Below, piece by piece: positions 43,927-53,055 of a stretch of 64,000 bases of DNA; the first letter of the stretch is position 1, and each line of letters opens with the position of its first letter. The notes beneath the pieces are model-generated. The model saw nothing but the letters and a program-made list of their open reading frames with translations, did no database searches and was not told the origin of the DNA. The stretch is from Pseudomonadota bacterium (GTDB lineage: Bacteria > Pseudomonadota > Alphaproteobacteria > Rhodospirillales > Magnetospirillaceae), in the NCBI GenBank assembly GCA_021793155.1, contig JAJYTF010000018.1:1-64000 (forward strand), given 5' to 3'. A program made the translations under genes and the position numbers.

Positions 43927-44486
43927 ACCGGATCCAGCTCGGTATCCCAGTACAGGAAGTCCCGCCAGCTTTCGTGCAGGTAATTGGGCGGAAAGGCCCG
44001 CCCATGCTCCTGCAACTGGAAGCTCGTCGGCTGCTCCGGCCGTACGAGAGGGAACATTCCTGCTTCGCGCGGCAGCCGGCTGCCCTTGACCAGATTGCAG
44101 GGAGAACAGGCGGTGACCACGTTGTCCCAGGTTGTGTGCCCGCCGCGCGAGCGCGGGACCACATGGTCGAAGGTCAATTCATGGGTGGGGAGCGATTCGC
44201 CGCAATATTGGCAAGTGAAGCGGTCGCGCAGGAATACATTGAAGCGGGTGAAGGCGGGCCGGCGCGAGGTGGGGATGTATTCTTTGAGCGAAATCACGCT
44301 GGGCAGCGGCATCTCCCAGCTGGGAGAGCGGATGATCCGGCTGTAGGAGGAAACGACGTTGACTCGTTCCGAAACGACTGCCTTTACGGCCTCGTGCCAA
44401 GACCACAAGGACAGAGGATAATAACTCAGCGGGCGGAAGTCCGCGTTAAGAACCAAGGCCGGGCAGCTTTCAAGCGCCAGCGACAA
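43923..44486 (-). CDS. HNH endonuclease family protein
   Basis: A 187-residue HNH protein. The domain shows FTCQYCGESLPTHELTFDHVVP with the first Cys pair and the Asp-His, RSRGGHTTWDN, and ACSPCN with the second Cys pair. Such proteins are conserved as chromosomal genes in alphaproteobacteria, with no clear role. The start appears to be TTG with AGGGGGAG seven bases upstream. The stop overlaps the barrel-protein gene by 4 bases (convergent). Confidence 0.88.
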   Translation of the reverse strand: MSLALESCPALVLNADFRPLSYYPLSLWSWHEAVKAVVSERVNVVSSYSRIIRSPSWEMPLPSVISLKEYIPTSRRPAFTRFNVFLRDRFTCQYCGESLPTHELTFDHVVPRSRGGHTTWDNVVTACSPCNLVKGSRLPREAGMFPLVRPEQPTSFQLQEHGRAFPPNYLHESWRDFLYWDTELDPV

Positions 44487-44585
44487 AATGCGCTCCCCCT
44501 AAGGCTTGGGGTTACAACATATAGGGTATCTACCAGAATCACGCGCCGATCAAGCATAACAATTCGGTGACAATCTGCGGCGCAT

Positions 44586-45266
44586 TCATGCGTCGTCCCG
44601 TGGTCCGGCCAGATCGAACCCCTGGGCGACGAATCGGATACCGGCGACCAGCCCTTGGTCGTCGATGGCGTGGCCCAACTCGGGACAGGACAGCGATAAC
44701 ACTGGAACCCCCATCAGCTCCAGCGCGCTCTTGGCGAGCGGCAGGAAGCCATGCGGCACCACATCGTCGGCCTCTCCATGCACCAGCAGGGTCCGCGGCC
44801 GAACCTTGAGTTCCGCCGGCAACAGATCAGGCGCCGCCAGCAGCCCGGAATATCCGACCACCGCGGCGCAGGGACGGGAGCGCCGCAACGCCACGTACAA
44901 GGCCATCATGGTGCCTTGGGAGAAGCCGACCAGGGCCAGATTTTCTTCGGTCAGGCCTCGTGCGGCAAGCTCTTGGTCAAGGAAGGAGTCGAGCAGCGGG
45001 GCCGCCGTGCGGATGCCGTCCAGAATAGCCTGGGGCGAGCGATCCTGCAGGCTGAACCACTGATGGCCGGTGGGCGCCATGTCGAACGCGAAGGGTGCAT
45101 CGGGTGACAGAAACTCGGCATCGGGCAGCCATTCAGCGAAATAGGGAGCCAGAGAGATCAGGTCGGTGCCATCGGACCCGACGCCATGCAGGAACACCAC
45201 CAGCTGTTTGGCCGGTCCGCCGGAAGCCGGCACCGCACCAGGTCCGTTCAAGGGTTTCGTCGCCAT
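44586..45266 (-). CDS. Phospholipase/carboxylesterase-type alpha/beta hydrolase
   Basis: A 226-residue serine hydrolase (carboxylesterase/YpfH-like). LVVFLHGVGSDGTDL carries the oxyanion region, GFSQGTMMAL the nucleophilic Ser, HGEADDVVPH the Asp and ELGHAID the His. It is probably cytoplasmic and acts on short esters or acyl groups. GGGGAG precedes the ATG at 45266; 28 upstream codons are in frame but look non-family. It is divergent from gluQRS. Confidence 0.9.
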   Translation of the reverse strand: MATKPLNGPGAVPASGGPAKQLVVFLHGVGSDGTDLISLAPYFAEWLPDAEFLSPDAPFAFDMAPTGHQWFSLQDRSPQAILDGIRTAAPLLDSFLDQELAARGLTEENLALVGFSQGTMMALYVALRRSRPCAAVVGYSGLLAAPDLLPAELKVRPRTLLVHGEADDVVPHGFLPLAKSALELMGVPVLSLSCPELGHAIDDQGLVAGIRFVAQGFDLAGPRDDA

Positions 45267-45375
45267 GGAACTCCCCTGGTCAGGATGAGACGCGCCTGCC
45301 GCGCCACCCGAAACCATTCTAGCGATAATCGTGTCGGCCATTCCCTTCAAGGTGGAAATGGGTTATGCGTCCCCC

Positions 45376-46215
45376 ATGACCTCGGTCATCACCCGTTTCG
45401 CTCCCAGCCCCACCGGCCGCCTGCATCTCGGTCACGCCTACTCGGCGCTGTTCGCCGCCGAAGCGGCCTGGCGCGCCGACGGCCGGTTCCTCCTGCGCAT
45501 CGAAGACATCGATGCCGGCCGCTGCCGGCCGGAATTCATCGCCGGCATCGAAGAGGATCTGGCCTGGCTGGGCCTGCTGTGGGAACGGCCGATGCGCCGC
45601 CAATCGCAGCATATGGACGACTATCGGGCGGCTCTCGACCGCCTGGGGCGGCGCGGCCTGTTGTATCCGTGCTTCTGCACCAGGGCCGACATCGTCCGGC
45701 AAATCGGGGCGTCGGCGGCCGCCCCGCACGGCCCGGACGGCCCGCTCTATCCCGGGCTGTGCCGCCGATTGCTGCCCGAGGAGGCGGCCCGCCGACAGGC
45801 GTCCGGAGAGCCATTCGCCCTCAGGCTCGACATGGCCCAGGCTCTCGCCCAGGCCGGCCCCCTGGTGTGGCGCGACCTGGAGGCCGGCGAGGTGCTGGCC
45901 GAGGCCGGGTTATTCGGCGACGTGGTCCTGGCCCGCAAGGACGTGCCGACCAGTTATCATCTGGCGGTGACCGTCGATGACGCCCTGCAGGGGGTCACCC
46001 TGGTGACCCGCGGCCGTGATCTGTTCGCCGCGACCCATGTGCATCGCCTGCTGCAGGCCCTGCTCGACCTGCCGGTGCCGCAATGGCACCACCATCGTCT
46101 GCTGACCGACGAAAGCGGCAGGCGCCTGGCCAAGCGCGACAAAGCAGCAACCATCGAATCGCTACGCCGGTCCGGTATGACTCCGGCAGAACTGCGACGG
46201 ATGGTCGGGGTCTAA
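45376..46215 (+). CDS. gluQRS: Glutamyl-queuosine tRNA(Asp) synthetase
   Basis: A 279-residue truncated class I synthetase that attaches Glu to the queuosine of tRNA-Asp. It has the nucleotide-binding RFAPSPTGRLHLGHA, the zinc ligands of the insert (CFCTR, then YPGLCRR), and a LAKRDKAA loop in place of KMSKS. No anticodon-binding domain follows, as expected. The ATG at 45376 gives the conserved N-terminus; a start 15 codons upstream is possible. Confidence 0.93.
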   Translation: MTSVITRFAPSPTGRLHLGHAYSALFAAEAAWRADGRFLLRIEDIDAGRCRPEFIAGIEEDLAWLGLLWERPMRRQSQHMDDYRAALDRLGRRGLLYPCFCTRADIVRQIGASAAAPHGPDGPLYPGLCRRLLPEEAARRQASGEPFALRLDMAQALAQAGPLVWRDLEAGEVLAEAGLFGDVVLARKDVPTSYHLAVTVDDALQGVTLVTRGRDLFAATHVHRLLQALLDLPVPQWHHHRLLTDESGRRLAKRDKAATIESLRRSGMTPAELRRMVGV

Positions 46216-46217
46216 GG

Positions 46218-46293
46218 GCTCCTCACTACCGCGACATGGGGGGCTGGGAGTTCATTTCTTCTCCGTGTCCTCCGTGTCGCGGTGGTGAGGAGC
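46218..46293. repeat. Inverted repeat at the gluQRS-xerD junction
   Basis: GCTCCTCAC-ACCGCGACA (46218-46236) and its complement TGTCGCGG-GGTGAGGAGC (46275-46293) pair almost perfectly around a 38-base loop containing CTCCGTGTCCTCCGTG. It can act as a bidirectional terminator for the convergent genes. The right part is translated as the end of XerD. Confidence 0.7.
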
Positions 46294-47211
46294 ATTCTGC
46301 CTGGCCAGCGGATGGTGTTGGTTGACCAGGTTTTTCAGCCGGTCGTCCAGGACGTGGGTATAGGTCTGTGTGGTGGCGATGTCGGCATGACCCAGCATCT
46401 GCTGGACGCTGCGCAGGTCGGCGCCATGGGCGAGCAGGTGGCTGGCGAAGGAATGGCGCAGCACATGCGGCGACACCCGGGACGGCGGTATGCCGGCTGC
46501 GACGGCCAGGCCGTCCAGCATCTTGGCGAAGCCGCTGCGACTCAAATGCCCCAGGCCGCCCTCGCCCGGAAACAGCCATTTGCTGCCGGACGGCTGGCGG
46601 ACCTGGATCCAGCCGGCCAACGCTCGGCGCGCCGGCTCGCCAAGCGGTACCATGCGTTCCTTTGCGCCTTTGCCGCGAACAATCAGCACCGGCTGGTCGC
46701 GGGCCACCGCGGCGAACGGTAGCGCTACCAATTCGGAGACCCGCAGGCCAGCGGCATAAAGGGTTTCGACCAAGGCACAGGCGCGGCGGGCGGCAACGCC
46801 GTCCATCGTCTCCGTGGCCGCGATGAGGCGGGCCACCTCATCCTCAGACAGGTATTTCGGCAGGGGCCGGCCCAGCCGAGGACTGTCGAGGGTGACGGTG
46901 GGATCGTCGCTCCGCATCCCTTCGGCGAACAGAAACTGGTGGAACTGCCGAAGAGTCGACAGGCGGCGGGCCGCGGTGCGTGACGCCAAGCCGCGGCGTG
47001 CCATGTCGCCCACATAGTCGCGCAAGGCGGCAAGATCGGCCTGGTCGGCGGCCAAACCGCAACCGGCCATGAATTCGGCGAAGTCGTCGAGATCCCGGCC
47101 ATAGGCTTCGCAGGTGTTGGCGGCGGCACCGCGCTCCACCGTCATCATCTCGATGAAGGCCTCGATCCGGTGCCGTCCCCCCGTGTTCCCCGGCGCCCCG
47201 TTACCCGTCAT
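46252..47211 (-). CDS. xerD: Tyrosine recombinase XerD
   Basis: A 319-residue chromosome-dimer resolution recombinase. N-terminal core-binding domain: IEAFIEMMTVERGAAANTC then AYGRDLDDF. Catalytic residues sit in YAAGLRVSELVAL (Arg), PHVLRHSFASH (His, Arg), LGHADIATTQTYTHV (His, Tyr). The tail ends with APHHRDTEDTEKK, encoded by an inverted repeat and not part of the usual XerD. It starts 2 bases after the stop of a TPR-like gene. Confidence 0.93.
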   Translation of the reverse strand: MTGNGAPGNTGGRHRIEAFIEMMTVERGAAANTCEAYGRDLDDFAEFMAGCGLAADQADLAALRDYVGDMARRGLASRTAARRLSTLRQFHQFLFAEGMRSDDPTVTLDSPRLGRPLPKYLSEDEVARLIAATETMDGVAARRACALVETLYAAGLRVSELVALPFAAVARDQPVLIVRGKGAKERMVPLGEPARRALAGWIQVRQPSGSKWLFPGEGGLGHLSRSGFAKMLDGLAVAAGIPPSRVSPHVLRHSFASHLLAHGADLRSVQQMLGHADIATTQTYTHVLDDRLKNLVNQHHPLARQNAPHHRDTEDTEKK

Positions 47212-47213
47212 GG

Positions 47214-49073
47214 TCAGATGCCGTTGGCGATGGCCGCCTCCACCGCCAGGGCGCGGGCGTCGGCATCGAGTCCGATCAGGTGCAATGCCGCGACCACGCG
47301 GTATAGCTCGTCCGGATCCGACTGGGCCAGGCCCGGCTCGCCCAGCGACGCCAGGGCGAACATCACCGTCTCGCCCAGGCGCAGGTCTTCGGTGGCCACC
47401 CGCAGGCCCTGCCACAGGGCGGCGCGGGGAAGACGGGCGGCGACCTGCGCCGGGCCGTCGAGCAACGGCAGCCACGCCTCGGCCGGCACCCGGTCGCCCA
47501 GGCCCGACAGCAGGCTGAACAGGACAGTGGTGCGCCGTTCCTCGACCGCCGGGCCGCCACGGACCTTCCTCCAGGCGTCGAGGGCGGCGGTGGGCAGGGG
47601 CTGGTCGTCCTCGCGGCCGGCCAATCTGACCAGCGGCGCCAGCGCCGCCGCGGTTTCGGCCATGGTTTCGTTGGCTGTGCTCTGGCTGTGGGCGAACGAG
47701 TACCAGCCGCGGGCCGCATCGAACTTCTGTGCGGCGAACAGGGCGCGGGCGGCCGGATAGGCGAACCAGGCCAGTTCCGGCGCCGGCTTCAGGGCGGCCA
47801 GCTGTGGTGCGTAAAGGCGTGCCGCGGTGAAATAGCTGCCCTGGTCGGCGGCCAGGCTGAGCGCCTTGCCGATGATTTCGGCCTTGGCGGCCGGCAAGGC
47901 CTGCTGTTCGGCGGCGCGGAACAGCAGGGCGCGGCTGCGGATTCCCTTGTCGGTCCCCGCGGCGTTCAGCGGGGCGCTCAGTTCCTGCGGGCTGAAGGTC
48001 ACCGACTGGTAAAGCTGGCGCAGGGTTTCGGTATCCACCGCGCCGATCGCTTCCGCCTTCTCGGCGGTCAGCAGGCGCGCCTCGGGCGAGGCCGACGGCA
48101 TCAAGGTGATGGCTCGCAGCAAGGCGGGCGAGGCTGCGCCGGCGCCGACACTTCCGGGAAGGGCCAGCTTGGCCGTTCGCGCCATGGCCAGGCTCAGCGG
48201 AGAGGGGTTGGCGAAAGCGTCGAGCCGCCCGCCGGCCGGTGCGATGCCGGAAAGGGCGTCGGCGGCGACGAAGAAGGTCGGGTCGCCAATCTTCTGCTCG
48301 CGTAGGAGGTCGACACCGAGCCCCGCCTCGCTCGCCTTGCCGGCGGCGAACTGGCAGAACACCTGCAGCTTGGCGGGAAAGACGTCATCCGATGTGGCGG
48401 CTCTCAGTGCCGCCCTCTGGTCGCAGGCGGCGGCGTTGTCGCCGGCAAGCAGTGCGGCGTCGACCAGCAGCCGGCGCAGCTCCGGCGTCATCGCCGGGGC
48501 CGGCAGCCCCTTCAGCAGGGCGACCAATCCATCCAACTCACCCAGGGCCCACAGCTTATCGGCGCGCAGCTTGATCAGCGGGTCGCCGCTGGGGCGGCCG
48601 GCGGGCACTGCGGCGGTACTCAGCAGCAGCCGGCGTTCCAGGCGGCGCAGGGTGAGCCACGGCGTGGGCGCCGGCAGGAGCGGCAGAACCTTTTGCACCG
48701 TGGCCATGTCGGCGCCCGCCCACATGTCGGCGCCGAACCCGCCATGGGACTCGTCGAGGATACCGGTGGCGTTGGGGTCGGGGGCCCCCAGATCCTGTAC
48801 ATGGACCGGCTCGTCCCGCGGATTTCCCGGGGTGGGGACACTGCCCGCCGTCGCCGCCGGCGACTGCAGCACCATGCTGGGAGCCGGCAGGGTGGCGGGC
48901 GGCGTTTGCGGCGGGGCGGCTGATCCACCGTCGGGAACCAGGGGAATCGGGGCGCCTTGGGCCAGCGCCCCGGTCATCGGCAGCACCATCAGCATGGCAG
49001 CCAGGCAGGTTGCCCTGCCTGGTCCGAGGCCACGCCGGCGGCGGAGCGGCCGGTCAGTGCTGGAAGCGGTCAT
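47214..49073 (-). CDS. Large secreted helical-repeat protein of unknown function
   Basis: A 619-residue protein with a signal-type segment (residues ~20-40, ATCLAAMLMVLPMTGALAQG), a Pro-rich linker to about residue 110, and then a fully helical, Ala/Leu-rich domain resembling TPR/superhelical solenoids (LWALGELDGLVALLKGLP, for example). No catalytic motif is seen. It is probably periplasmic. The ATG at 49073 lies within the last 20 bases of a small membrane-protein gene. xerD follows 2 bases after its stop, so the three genes form an operon. Confidence 0.78.
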   Translation of the reverse strand: MTASSTDRPLRRRRGLGPGRATCLAAMLMVLPMTGALAQGAPIPLVPDGGSAAPPQTPPATLPAPSMVLQSPAATAGSVPTPGNPRDEPVHVQDLGAPDPNATGILDESHGGFGADMWAGADMATVQKVLPLLPAPTPWLTLRRLERRLLLSTAAVPAGRPSGDPLIKLRADKLWALGELDGLVALLKGLPAPAMTPELRRLLVDAALLAGDNAAACDQRAALRAATSDDVFPAKLQVFCQFAAGKASEAGLGVDLLREQKIGDPTFFVAADALSGIAPAGGRLDAFANPSPLSLAMARTAKLALPGSVGAGAASPALLRAITLMPSASPEARLLTAEKAEAIGAVDTETLRQLYQSVTFSPQELSAPLNAAGTDKGIRSRALLFRAAEQQALPAAKAEIIGKALSLAADQGSYFTAARLYAPQLAALKPAPELAWFAYPAARALFAAQKFDAARGWYSFAHSQSTANETMAETAAALAPLVRLAGREDDQPLPTAALDAWRKVRGGPAVEERRTTVLFSLLSGLGDRVPAEAWLPLLDGPAQVAARLPRAALWQGLRVATEDLRLGETVMFALASLGEPGLAQSDPDELYRVVAALHLIGLDADARALAVEAAIANGI

Positions 49074-49194
49074 CCGGGATGACTTTTTGGATTTTGGTGG
49101 TCGGGGCCGGGATGTCCCACATCGCCAGGGCGGCAGTACCGCCGACGACGACGACCAGCAACAATAGAACGACAACACGGGTCAAACTGCTCAT
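49054..49194 (-). CDS. Small single-pass membrane protein
   Basis: A 46-residue protein: [20 protein letters not shown], then [20 protein letters not shown] and DDRFQH. Residues ~6-25 are a strong membrane segment; the rest carries a PAPT[12 protein letters not shown] tail that looks conserved. Its end overlaps the next gene by 20 bases, so the pair is probably co-translated and may act together at the membrane. Too short for standard gene callers, but the coupling and composition support it. Confidence 0.72.
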   Translation of the reverse strand: MSSLTRVVVLLLLVVVVGGTAALAMWDIPAPTTKIQKVIPDDRFQH

Positions 49195-49258
49195 AGGACT
49201 GGACCTGCCTCATGCAAGACGATGGACACGCCATGGAGGGGACGCGTACAAGGCCAGA

Positions 49259-49385
49259 CGCCAGTGGCGAGAAACCTGCGGACGGGACTCACCCCATTCG
49301 TCGGGATCTCACCACGGTGCGACGAGCCGGCGGGGCGCCTTGGCCGGGCGCTCGGGCACCAGGCGTCTGGGGCGGACCACTGGCG
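49259..49385. repeat. Palindromic dispersed repeat element, copy B
   Basis: Copy B of the element at 377-580, in the opposite orientation. An imperfect palindrome (GTGGCGAGAAAC to GATCTCACCAC, ~49264-49317) is followed by GGCGGGGCGCCTTGGCCGGG then CGCTCGGGCACCAGGCGTC and TGGGGCGGACCACT. The last part matches copy A closely. It sits in the 320-base divergent region between the small membrane-protein gene and aroK; the rest of that region (49195-49515) shows no gene. Confidence 0.65.
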
Positions 49386-49515
49386 TGGCGCGACGGCAGA
49401 GGACACGCATACACTCCGGATGGATTGTGTTAGATTTTTCCCATGGCGAACGAACGGAAGTGTATCGGCACGGCCTGCGGACTTCAATGTCGCCGCAACG
49501 TGGGGAGTGCCGGGA

Positions 49516-50073
49516 ATGGTTGAACCCGCGCCGCTACCTCGAACGGTGGTGCTGATTGGCCTGATGGGTGCGGGCAAGAGTTGCGTCGGCCGACGCCTCG
49601 CCGCGCGGTTCGGCGTGCCTTTCGTCGATGCCGATGCCGAGATCGAGGCCGCGGCCGGTTGCACCATCGCGGAGTTCTTCGCCCGCTACGGCGAACCGGC
49701 CTTCCGCGAAGGCGAGCGTCGGGTGGTGGCCCGCCTGCTGGGCGGCCCGCCTTGCGTCCTGGCCACCGGCGGCGGCGCCTTCATGGATCCCGATACGCGC
49801 CGGCTGATCGCCGAGAACGGCATTTCGGTTTGGCTGCGGGCCGAATTGGAGGTTCTGGTCAAGCGCACAGCCGGCCGCGACCACCGCCCGCTGCTCAAGA
49901 CCGGCGATCCGCGCACCATCCTCAAGAACCTGATGGAGAAGCGCTATCCGATTTATGGTGGGGCCGACATCATCGTCGACTCCCTCGACCAAACGCCCGA
50001 AATGACCGTCGAGGCCGTGCGGCGGGCCCTGGTCGACTACCTTTCCAACGCCGGCCGTGCGGCCGGTTGCTGA
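49516..50073 (+). CDS. aroK: Shikimate kinase
   Basis: A 185-residue kinase making shikimate 3-phosphate. [17 protein letters not shown] (Walker A), [13 protein letters not shown] (Asp residues near the shikimate site), [21 protein letters not shown] and RDHRPLL (lid) are all present. The ATG at 49516 matches the family N-terminus; the frame extends further upstream through the repeat. aroB follows 39 bases later, giving the aroK-aroB-corC order seen in alphaproteobacteria. Confidence 0.95.
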   Translation: MVEPAPLPRTVVLIGLMGAGKSCVGRRLAARFGVPFVDADAEIEAAAGCTIAEFFARYGEPAFREGERRVVARLLGGPPCVLATGGGAFMDPDTRRLIAENGISVWLRAELEVLVKRTAGRDHRPLLKTGDPRTILKNLMEKRYPIYGGADIIVDSLDQTPEMTVEAVRRALVDYLSNAGRAAGC

Positions 50074-50112
50074 ATTCCTCACAGCCAAGCGAGACGAAGA
50101 GATCATGCGATC

Positions 50113-51234
50113 ATGAAAACCGACATCCGTGTGCTTCTTGGCGAGCGTTCCTACGACATTCGGGTCGGTCCCGGCCTGCTGGCGCAGGCCGGCGGACTGA
50201 TCCGTCCCTTGCTGGCCAGCCCGCGGGTGTTCGTCGTCACCGACGAGAACCTTGAGCGTCTTCACCTGTCGCGCCTGCGCGATTCGCTGGATGCGGTCGG
50301 AATCGAAAACCACGGGGTGGTCCTGCCGGCCGGAGAACAGACCAAGAGCTTCGCTCATCTGGAGAGCCTGCTCGACGCCATGCTGGAAGCCCGCTGCGAG
50401 CGCGGCACCACCGTCATCGCCTTCGGCGGCGGGGTAATCGGGGATCTTGCCGGTTTCGCCTCGAGCATTCTGCTGCGCGGCGTTCCGTTCGTGCAAATTC
50501 CCACCACGCTGTTGTCGCAGGTTGACAGCTCGGTCGGCGGCAAGACCGGGATCAACACGCCGCAGGGCAAGAACCTGGTGGGCAGTTTCTACCAGCCGCG
50601 CCTGGTGCTGGCCGACACCGAAGTGCTGGGCACTCTGCCCGAGCGCGAGCTGAAATCCGGCTATGCCGAGGTGGTCAAATACGGCCTGATCGACGATGCG
50701 GAATTCTTCGCCTGGCTGGAGGACAACGGAGCCGCAGTGCTTGGCGGCGATCTGGGGGCGCGGGCCCAGGCGGTGCTGACCAGCTGCGCCGCCAAGGCCA
50801 GGGTGGTTTCGGCCGACGAGTGCGAAGCGGGCCAGCGGGCGCTGCTCAACCTTGGTCACACCTTCGCCCATGCATTGGAAGCGGAAACCGGCTTCGGTGA
50901 GGGGTTGACCCATGGCGAGGCGGTTTCCATCGGCCTGGTGCTGGCCTTCGAACTGTCCGCCCGCCTGGGACATTGCCCCTCTGGGGATGTGCAGCGGCTG
51001 CGCCGGCATCTCGATGCCCTGGGGATGCCCGCCGGCCTGCCCGCGTTGCCGGGCGTCGAATGGAAGGTCGAGCGTCTGACGGCCCATTTCGCCAGCGATA
51101 AGAAGGTCAAGGACGGCCGGGTTACGTTTGTTCTGGCCAAAGGCATCGGCCAAGCCTTTCTTTCCAGCGACGTGCCGCCCGAGGCGGTGGCCGAGGTGCT
51201 TGCGAAGGCCGTCGCCGCCCTGCCGCGGCCTTAG
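50113..51234 (+). CDS. aroB: 3-Dehydroquinate synthase
   Basis: A 373-residue NAD- and metal-dependent cyclase of the shikimate pathway. Recognisable segments: VLPAGEQTKS, IAFGGGVIGDLAGFAS, PTTLLSQVDSSVGGKTGIN and LLNLGHTFAHALE followed by THGEAVSIG (metal-binding His residues). It lies between aroK and a CorC-like gene on the same strand. Confidence 0.95.
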   Translation: MKTDIRVLLGERSYDIRVGPGLLAQAGGLIRPLLASPRVFVVTDENLERLHLSRLRDSLDAVGIENHGVVLPAGEQTKSFAHLESLLDAMLEARCERGTTVIAFGGGVIGDLAGFASSILLRGVPFVQIPTTLLSQVDSSVGGKTGINTPQGKNLVGSFYQPRLVLADTEVLGTLPERELKSGYAEVVKYGLIDDAEFFAWLEDNGAAVLGGDLGARAQAVLTSCAAKARVVSADECEAGQRALLNLGHTFAHALEAETGFGEGLTHGEAVSIGLVLAFELSARLGHCPSGDVQRLRRHLDALGMPAGLPALPGVEWKVERLTAHFASDKKVKDGRVTFVLAKGIGQAFLSSDVPPEAVAEVLAKAVAALPRP

Positions 51235-51244
51235 GGAACCGGTC

Positions 51245-52519
51245 ATGATCTTTGGCCTTGCGCTGATCTTCGTGCTGCTGCTGCTGCTGTTCTTCTTCAG
51301 CACCGCCGAAACCTCGCTGACGGTGGTGTCCAGGCCGCTGATGCACCAGATGGAGGTCGAGGGCGACCGGCGGGCAGCCCTGGTCAACCGGCTGCAGGAC
51401 CGCAAGGAACGCCTGCTGGGTTCGATCCTGCTGGGCAACACACTGGCGCAGATCCTCGCCTCCTCGCTGGCCACCTCGGTGGCCATAGCCATCTACGGCG
51501 ACGCCGGCGTGGCCTACGGCACCGCGATCATGACCGTGGTGGTGCTGGTGTTCTGCGAGATCCTGCCGAAGACGGTGGCCATCCATAACGCCAACAAGCT
51601 GGCGCTATTCCTGGCGCCGCCGATGCGGCTGGTGGCGTGGCTGCTGGGCCCGCTCATTCATGCCGTGCAGGCTGTCGTCAACGGCCTGTTGCGCCTGCTA
51701 AGAGTCCCTCTGAGGACCGAGGCCGACCTCGAGGCGACACTGGCCGAATTGCGCGGTGCCATCGACATCCATGCGGCGGAAGACGAAGTGAGGCACGAGC
51801 GCAAGATGCTGCGCTCGATCCTCGATCTGGCCGACGTGGAAGTCGGCGAAATCATGACGCACCGCAAGAACCTGGTGGTGATCGACGCCAACCAGCCCGC
51901 AGCGGCGCTGGTCGACCAGGTGACGGCCAGTCCCTATACGCGCCTGCCGCTATGGCAGGGGGAGCCCGACAACATCGTCGGCGTGCTGCACAGCAAGGCG
52001 TTGTTGCGTGCTTTGCGCGCCCATGAGGGCGACATCGGCGATATCGACGTGATCGGTCTCGCCGCAGCACCTTGGTTCATCCCCGACTCGACCTCGCTGC
52101 TCGACCAACTGCAGGCCTTCCGCAAAAGGCGCGAGCATTTCGCCCTGGTGGTGGATGAATACGGCTCGCTGCTGGGGGTGGTGACGCTGGAAGACATCCT
52201 CGAGGAAATCGTCGGCGAAATTTCGGACGAGCACGACGTCGCGGTGTCGGGCGTGCGGCCACAGCCGGATGGCTCGTTCCTGGTCAACGGCGACGTCACG
52301 ATCCGCGATCTCAATCGGGAATACGACTGGCGCCTGCCCGACGAGGACGCCGCCACCATCGCCGGCCTGCTCCTGCATGAATCCCGGATGATTCCCGAAG
52401 TGGCACAGGTTTTCCTGTTCTATGGTTTCCGTTTCGAGGTATTGCGCCGCGTGCGCAACCAGATCACGTTGATCCGCCTGACGCCTCCCAAGGATGACAT
52501 CGGCGAAGAAGGAGCCTGA
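51245..52519 (+). CDS. CorC/HlyC-type membrane CBS-domain protein
   Basis: A 424-residue protein of the HlyC/CorC (CNNM-like) family. N-terminal membrane domain (residues 1-~150) begins FGLALIFVLLLLLFFFSTAETS. Two CBS domains follow (GEIMTHRKNLVVIDANQ; FALVVDEYGSLLGVVTLEDI then LEEIVGEI), and a C-terminal CorC_HlyC domain (GSFLVNGDVTIRDLNREY). Members are implicated in magnesium or cobalt export. It starts 11 bases after aroB. Confidence 0.92.
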   Translation: MIFGLALIFVLLLLLFFFSTAETSLTVVSRPLMHQMEVEGDRRAALVNRLQDRKERLLGSILLGNTLAQILASSLATSVAIAIYGDAGVAYGTAIMTVVVLVFCEILPKTVAIHNANKLALFLAPPMRLVAWLLGPLIHAVQAVVNGLLRLLRVPLRTEADLEATLAELRGAIDIHAAEDEVRHERKMLRSILDLADVEVGEIMTHRKNLVVIDANQPAAALVDQVTASPYTRLPLWQGEPDNIVGVLHSKALLRALRAHEGDIGDIDVIGLAAAPWFIPDSTSLLDQLQAFRKRREHFALVVDEYGSLLGVVTLEDILEEIVGEISDEHDVAVSGVRPQPDGSFLVNGDVTIRDLNREYDWRLPDEDAATIAGLLLHESRMIPEVAQVFLFYGFRFEVLRRVRNQITLIRLTPPKDDIGEEGA

Positions 52520-52524
52520 TCACC

Positions 52525-53055
52525 TTGCCTCTGTCCGAGCCGGCCCCGCGGAGGGCCATCCATTGCCGCCAGGTCACCTGCCAGGGATTCCAGCGCGACG
52601 ACGGCCTGTGGGACATCGAAGGGCGGCTGGTCGACACCAAGACCTATGAATTCACCAACCGCGACCGAGGGGCCATTCCCCCGGGGACGCCTATCCATGA
52701 GATGGTAGTGCGGGTCACGGTCGACGACGAACTGGTGATCCGCCAGATCGAGGCGGTCACCCTCCATGCTCCGTTTGCCATCTGCGGCGATATTACCCCG
52801 GCCTTCTCCGCGCTGGCAGGCATGAGCCTGACCAACGGCTTCCTGCGCGAAGTGCGGGCGCGCTTCGGCGGTGTCAAGGGATGCACCCATATCGTCGAGT
52901 TGATGGCGCCGATCGCCACGACCGCTTACCAGACCATCGCGCCGCTGCGGCACTTGAAGACCCGCGAGGGGCGGGACAACCTGCTCGACAGCTGCCACGC
53001 CCTGGCGGCCGACGGTCCGGTGATGGCGCGGGAATTCTCGCGGGGGAACGGTTAG
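52525..53055 (+). CDS. DUF2889 family protein
   Basis: A 176-residue protein of the DUF2889 family, whose function is not established. Typical parts are VTCQGFQRDDGLWDIEGRLVD, MVVRVTVDDELVIRQIEA and GCTHIVELMAPIATTAYQT. It starts with TTG; AAGGAG lies nine bases before. It ends 4 bases inside the convergent bolA gene. Confidence 0.88.
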   Translation: MPLSEPAPRRAIHCRQVTCQGFQRDDGLWDIEGRLVDTKTYEFTNRDRGAIPPGTPIHEMVVRVTVDDELVIRQIEAVTLHAPFAICGDITPAFSALAGMSLTNGFLREVRARFGGVKGCTHIVELMAPIATTAYQTIAPLRHLKTREGRDNLLDSCHALAADGPVMAREFSRGNG

